Shown: piece by piece, positions 5,759-7,488 of the stretch
Numbering within the stretch: position 1 is the stretch's first letter
How the letters are laid out: every line of letters starts with the position of its first letter
Source of the DNA: Bacteroidales bacterium
Lineage (GTDB): Bacteria; Bacteroidota; Bacteroidia; Bacteroidales; JAADJA01
Assembly (NCBI GenBank): GCA_030635465.1
Contig: DAOVYU010000039.1
Coordinates: 1-7,488, forward strand
DNA length: 7,488 nucleotides
Reading direction: 5' to 3'
Program-made: the position numbers and the translations under genes
Notes under the pieces: generated by a model
The model's input: only the letters and a program-made list of their open reading frames with translations
The model's database searches: none
What the model was told of the DNA's origin: nothing

Positions 5759-7488
5759 TTAATGCCGTCCTAGCATTTTATCAACCTCTTTTTGTGCATT
5801 GCGCTTGATATAATCTGCTTCAGTTTCCGCTTTATTAACAACCTGTCTGGCCTTGCGGTCAGCCTCCTGAACAATCATTTCTGCCTGTAAATTTGCTTCT
5901 TTTCGGAGTGCTTTTGCAGTTTCTTTGGCTGCAGCTTCGGCCAAAAATCCTTTCTTCTTACCTTCCTGTTCAATAGCCGCTGACTGTCGGTCAGCTTCGT
6001 CCCTTATTTTCTGTGCTGATTGAGCAGCTTTATTGCGAAATTCTTTTGCTTGTCTTTTGGCAATAGCTATCATACGCTTAGCTTGTTTGTCAGCGTCATT
6101 AAGAATTCGTTGTGCCCGTTCACGGGTTTCTTTTGTAATTTTCTGTTTTTTAACTTTAATTTCTTCTTTCATTTGAGCATTAACATCCTCTAAAAGACTA
6201 ATTCCAGTCTCTTTCAGGTTGGTCTCAATTTTTGGTTCAGTTAATGTGCCACCAATTAATACATCCAATGATATGGTGTCGCCAACACTAAACCGAGTAC
6301 CACGTGATGCGGCCTTGTGAACGAGATCGCTGATGACACTGTTGACGGCAGTACCAAATTTCTCACGAGGGATATTCAGGGCCATCACATAATCAATAGA
6401 TTGGTCAAAACTTGTCCATCCTCCTACATTGGCTTCAAAATGAGCATATTTTAAATTAAAGGGTTTAACCAGGATTTTACCATCAACAAATTCATAATCT
6501 ATTGAAACATCATTCAATTCCAATTCCTTGAGTTCTTTTAAGTTTAATATATCGGCGACTTGTTCTAATGAATTCACACCTTCAATTTTTATTTCTGATG
6601 TTTTTAAAGCACCACCTCCAGTCATAGATTCATAAATGGGACCCATATTGTTGTCCAGCTTGGTGTTCAATGTTAAGCGGGTAGATAAAAATCCGGAGGT
6701 TTTTCTAGCTATGGGAGCATAGGTGTTCATTAAACGCAAAGTGCTATATGTTCTTTGTATGTTGATGTCTCTCATATCGACATCAAAATTAATTTCAGGC
6801 TGATCAGGAATAAATGTATTATAAAAACCATTTACGGTCATTTCTCCATCCAGTACATTCATGTTCAGATCTTTGATCTCGAGTTTCTGGTCCCTTATTG
6901 CAAGTCTTCCGGAAACATTTCCCATAACTATATTATCATAGATCAACCTGTCGAATGAAGAAGCAATTTCAAAGTTTATATTTGGAGGAATAACGATTAT
7001 TTCATTTGATAAACTATCTTGCATCGGCGAAGTTTCAGTTTTTTCTGTATTCGTTTCTTTTGGTAAAAATGTAGAAATATCAAAATGTCTGGAACTAGTG
7101 ATCAGGTTACCTTTTATAACACCATTTGTAAAAGTATAAGCCAGGTAGTTTTCCAATTGTCCCTGGGCATTGATATCACTTTCTCCAATACTGGATTTTA
7201 AAGTGACCAAATCGATATAGTTGGGCGTAAATACCAATTGAGCATTACTAATATTAAAAGGATCACTTATTAAACTACTTGCATACTCAAAGTCCTTAAT
7301 CTGTATTGAACCATATGCTGTAACCAAATTAAACTGTTTGTTTTCAATAGCTGACAATCTTCCTTGTAAAGTAACGTCAGCTGCAATAAATGTTCCTTTT
7401 AACTTTTGATCTTCACTCAAAGGATAAAAATCGGATACGGTTGATAAGTCCAAACGTCCTCTAACTTGCATATCGATTTCAGGATCAC
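5759..7488 (-). CDS. AsmA-family protein, N-terminus cut by window edge
   Basis: The frame is open through the right edge (DPEID precedes the first visible Met at 7471), so the N-terminus, expected to carry an inner-membrane anchor, is missing. About 575 C-terminal residues are present. Numbered from that Met, residues 1-420 are repetitive beta-strand sequence of the AsmA/TamB-like type, the long hydrophobic groove proteins linked to phospholipid movement between inner and outer membranes and to envelope assembly. Recognisable parts are LDLSTVSDFYPL at 7-18, a region at 254-300 (APIARKTSGFLSTRLTLNTK, then TGGGALKTSEIKIEGVNSLE) and the AsmA C-terminal block at 305-420, ending GGTLTEPKIETNL. 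A Thr/Glu/Ser-rich linker occurs at 138-155. Residues 431-570 are a highly charged, Ala-rich helix of 11-residue repeats, unlike the compact ends of proteobacterial AsmA. The PorE-like gene follows on the same strand. Bacteroidota carry several AsmA paralogues, so no gene symbol is given. Confidence 0.85.
   Translation of the reverse strand, partial: DPEIDMQVRGRLDLSTVSDFYPLSEDQKLKGTFIAADVTLQGRLSAIENKQFNLVTAYGSIQIKDFEYASSLISDPFNISNAQLVFTPNYIDLVTLKSSIGESDINAQGQLENYLAYTFTNGVIKGNLITSSRHFDISTFLPKETNTEKTETSPMQDSLSNEIIVIPPNINFEIASSFDRLIYDNIVMGNVSGRLAIRDQKLEIKDLNMNVLDGEMTVNGFYNTFIPDQPEINFDVDMRDINIQRTYSTLRLMNTYAPIARKTSGFLSTRLTLNTKLDNNMGPIYESMTGGGALKTSEIKIEGVNSLEQVADILNLKELKELELNDVSIDYEFVDGKILVKPFNLKYAHFEANVGGWTSFDQSIDYVMALNIPREKFGTAVNSVISDLVHKAASRGTRFSVGDTISLDVLIGGTLTEPKIETNLKETGISLLEDVNAQMKEEIKVKKQKITKETRERAQRILNDADKQAKRMIAIAKRQAKEFRNKAAQSAQKIRDEADRQSAAIEQEGKKKGFLAEAAAKETAKALRKEANLQAEMIVQEADRKARQVVNKAETEADYIKRNAQKEVDKMLGRH
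5786..6148 (-). repeat. Eleven consecutive 33-bp units encoding hendecad repeats in the AsmA tail
   Basis: Residues 442-562 of the AsmA protein divide into eleven 11-residue units with no insertion or deletion, for example AQRILNDADKQ, AKRMIAIAKRQ, AKEFRNKAAQS, AQKIRDEADRQ, AEMIVQEADRK, ARQVVNKAETE. In the last ten, position 1 is Ala in eight (Ser and Gly once each), position 4 is hydrophobic in every unit (Ala once, otherwise I, M, F, L or V) and position 8 is Ala in nine (Gly once). The other positions are mostly Lys, Arg, Glu, Gln and Asp. Such an 11/3 pattern fits a right-handed or straight coiled coil, or an amphipathic 11-mer helix. Confidence 0.85.

Overview
The window looks like chromosomal DNA from a member of the Bacteroidota, probably class Bacteroidia. 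The evidence is AT-rich sequence, start codons mostly lacking Shine-Dalgarno motifs, signal peptides ending in ...SQ, a thioredoxin-type envelope protein of the Bacteroidota kind, a PorE-type TPR/beta-propeller/OmpA protein and a Bacteroidota-style AsmA protein. I see no mobile element, CRISPR array, tRNA, rRNA or sign of recent transfer. No gene-free stretch exceeds 300 bases.

Layout. Positions 1-1049 (minus) hold most of a secreted redoxin-domain protein whose C-terminal catalytic end lies beyond the left edge. A 261-bp divergent intergenic region follows, with a long imperfect dyad next to the redoxin start and a Bacteroidota-type -7 box before recX. A plus-strand cluster then runs recX (1311-1784), prfB (1886-2972) and a small helical-repeat protein of unknown function (3016-3564). 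prfB is expressed through a programmed +1 frameshift at an in-frame TGA, so its true start lies far upstream of the long uninterrupted reading frame. The unknown gene is flanked on both sides by degenerate 7-bp tandem repeats, and the downstream one supplies its last codons and its stop.

The right half is on the minus strand and concerns the cell envelope. A 3'-complete, 5'-truncated AsmA-family gene (5759-7488) is followed by a PorE-like gene (3630-5645). The AsmA protein ends in an unbroken series of 11-residue repeats, the most striking pattern in the window. The PorE-like protein has TPR, propeller, CRD and OmpA-like domains, and four propeller blades repeat with a 54-residue period.

Functionally there are two themes: recombination control and translation termination on the plus strand, and envelope assembly or secretion on the minus strand. 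I found no convincing new multi-gene system. The items most worth following are the AsmA hendecad tail, the prfB recoding site in a lineage that seldom uses Shine-Dalgarno pairing, and the heptamer repeats around the unknown gene.
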